Origin: MAG-121220-bin8 sp965655865
GTDB taxonomy: Bacteria > Bacteroidota > Bacteroidia > Flavobacteriales > Flavobacteriaceae
Assembly: GCA_965655865.1 (NCBI GenBank)
Contig: CBFHJJ010000003.1
Span: 62,001 to 126,000 of the forward strand
DNA: 64,000 bases
Reading direction: 5' to 3'
Positions 63,926 to 64,000 of the stretch are shown here, piece by piece (positions within the stretch are counted from its first letter, which is position 1; every line of letters begins with the position of its first letter). The notes below the pieces were generated by a model, which was not told the origin of the DNA, searched no databases, and saw only the letters and a list, made by a program, of their open reading frames with translations. The translations under genes and the position numbers were made by a program.

Positions 63926-63999
63926 AGCCGATGGAGGGACTCGAACCCACGACCTGCTGATTACAAATCAGCTGCTCTAGCCAGCTGAGCTACATCGGC
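63926..63999 (-). tRNA. tRNA-Thr (TGT anticodon)
   Basis: A 74-base cloverleaf: acceptor GCCGATG/CATCGGC, anticodon stem CTGAT/ATCAG with TGT in the loop TTGTAA region, T arm GTGGG-TTCGAGT-CCCTC. Its 5' end lies one base from the window edge. It leads the Thr-Tyr-Gly-Thr cluster, the order known upstream of tuf in many bacteria. Confidence 0.95.
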
Positions 64000-64000
64000 T

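Noticed and set aside
63543..63999. Integrative element or attachment site at the tRNA cluster
   Set aside because: No integrase, no second copy of a tRNA 3' end near tuf, and all four tRNAs are intact.
1..64000. CRISPR array, rRNA operon, prophage or secondary-metabolite cluster
   Set aside because: No regularly spaced repeats, rRNA-like sequence, phage structural genes or large modular synthases were seen.

Overview
The window is a 64 kb piece of a low-GC (roughly 30 percent by eye), tightly packed chromosome from the Bacteroidota, most probably an uncultured, streamlined marine flavobacterium. The support is: the neighbour order rpmB-rpmG-DUF4295-ftsY-rimO and rpoC-DUF3467, the two DUF368 genes before aroE, TAnnTTTG-type -7 promoter elements, almost no Shine-Dalgarno sequences, several TTG starts preceded by A-rich leaders, bacillithiol enzyme BshC, a type 1 Idi and flavobacterial lipoproteins. 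Two N-runs (52090-52183 in rpoB, 54614-54709 in rplA) show it is a scaffolded draft assembly.

Layout. 1-6766 (+): end of an unseen upstream gene, class III aminotransferase, TPR protein, two DUF368 membrane proteins, aroE, DUF349 protein. 6767-8518 (-): mazG, def, ruvX. 8602-12863 (+): dapD, YrdC-type tRNA threonylcarbamoylation enzyme, CCA-type nucleotidyltransferase, ctaA/COX15, pRiA4b-ORF-3-like protein. 12860-13921 (-): a protein I do not recognise by family but which carries kinase-fold signatures. 14009-15988 (+): uvrB. 16029-17759 (-): hsp20, sucC. 17914-19119 (+): lysA. 19122-36060 (-): a long run of recR, an E2 acyltransferase, a 3'-5' exonuclease, an FAH-family protein, cinA, rpmB, rpmG, DUF4295, ftsY, rimO, bshC, guaA, a LysM/receptor-fold protein, pyrG, yidC and mnmA. 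36127-37584 (+): sodium:solute symporter. 37561-38924 (-): CoA-binding protein and KAS III. 39053-42034 (+): htpG, a DoxX-like protein, DUF4369 lipoprotein. 42035-43236 (-): small helical protein, queD, idi. 43314-44900 (+): prfC. 44901-57718 (-): the transcription/translation block tuf, tRNA-Trp, secE, nusG, rplK, rplA, rplJ, rplL, rpoB, rpoC, DUF3467. 57856-63999: choice-of-anchor B lipoprotein (-), DEAD-box helicase (+), a 43-residue membrane peptide (-), M16 protease (-), then a tRNA cluster Thr-Tyr-Gly-Thr (-).

Most genes are housekeeping: nucleotide synthesis (guaA, pyrG), tRNA and ribosome modification (mnmA, rimO, YrdC, CCA enzyme), protein biogenesis (def, ftsY, yidC, secE, htpG, hsp20), lysine/aromatic pathways (dapD, lysA, aroE) and DNA repair (uvrB, recR, ruvX). 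No intergenic stretch exceeds about 155 bases; no CRISPR array, insertion sequence, phage, rRNA gene or riboswitch was seen.

I did not find a convincing new multi-gene system. The points most worth following are: the kinase-fold protein at 12860-13921; a 6 kb block, including an M16 gene with foreign-looking arginine codons, separating the tRNA cluster from tuf; a shared ATAATGTC(A) element upstream of both hsp20 and htpG; a probably leaderless lysA; and strong internal evidence that the N-run in rplA contains no missing sequence while that in rpoB is too short.
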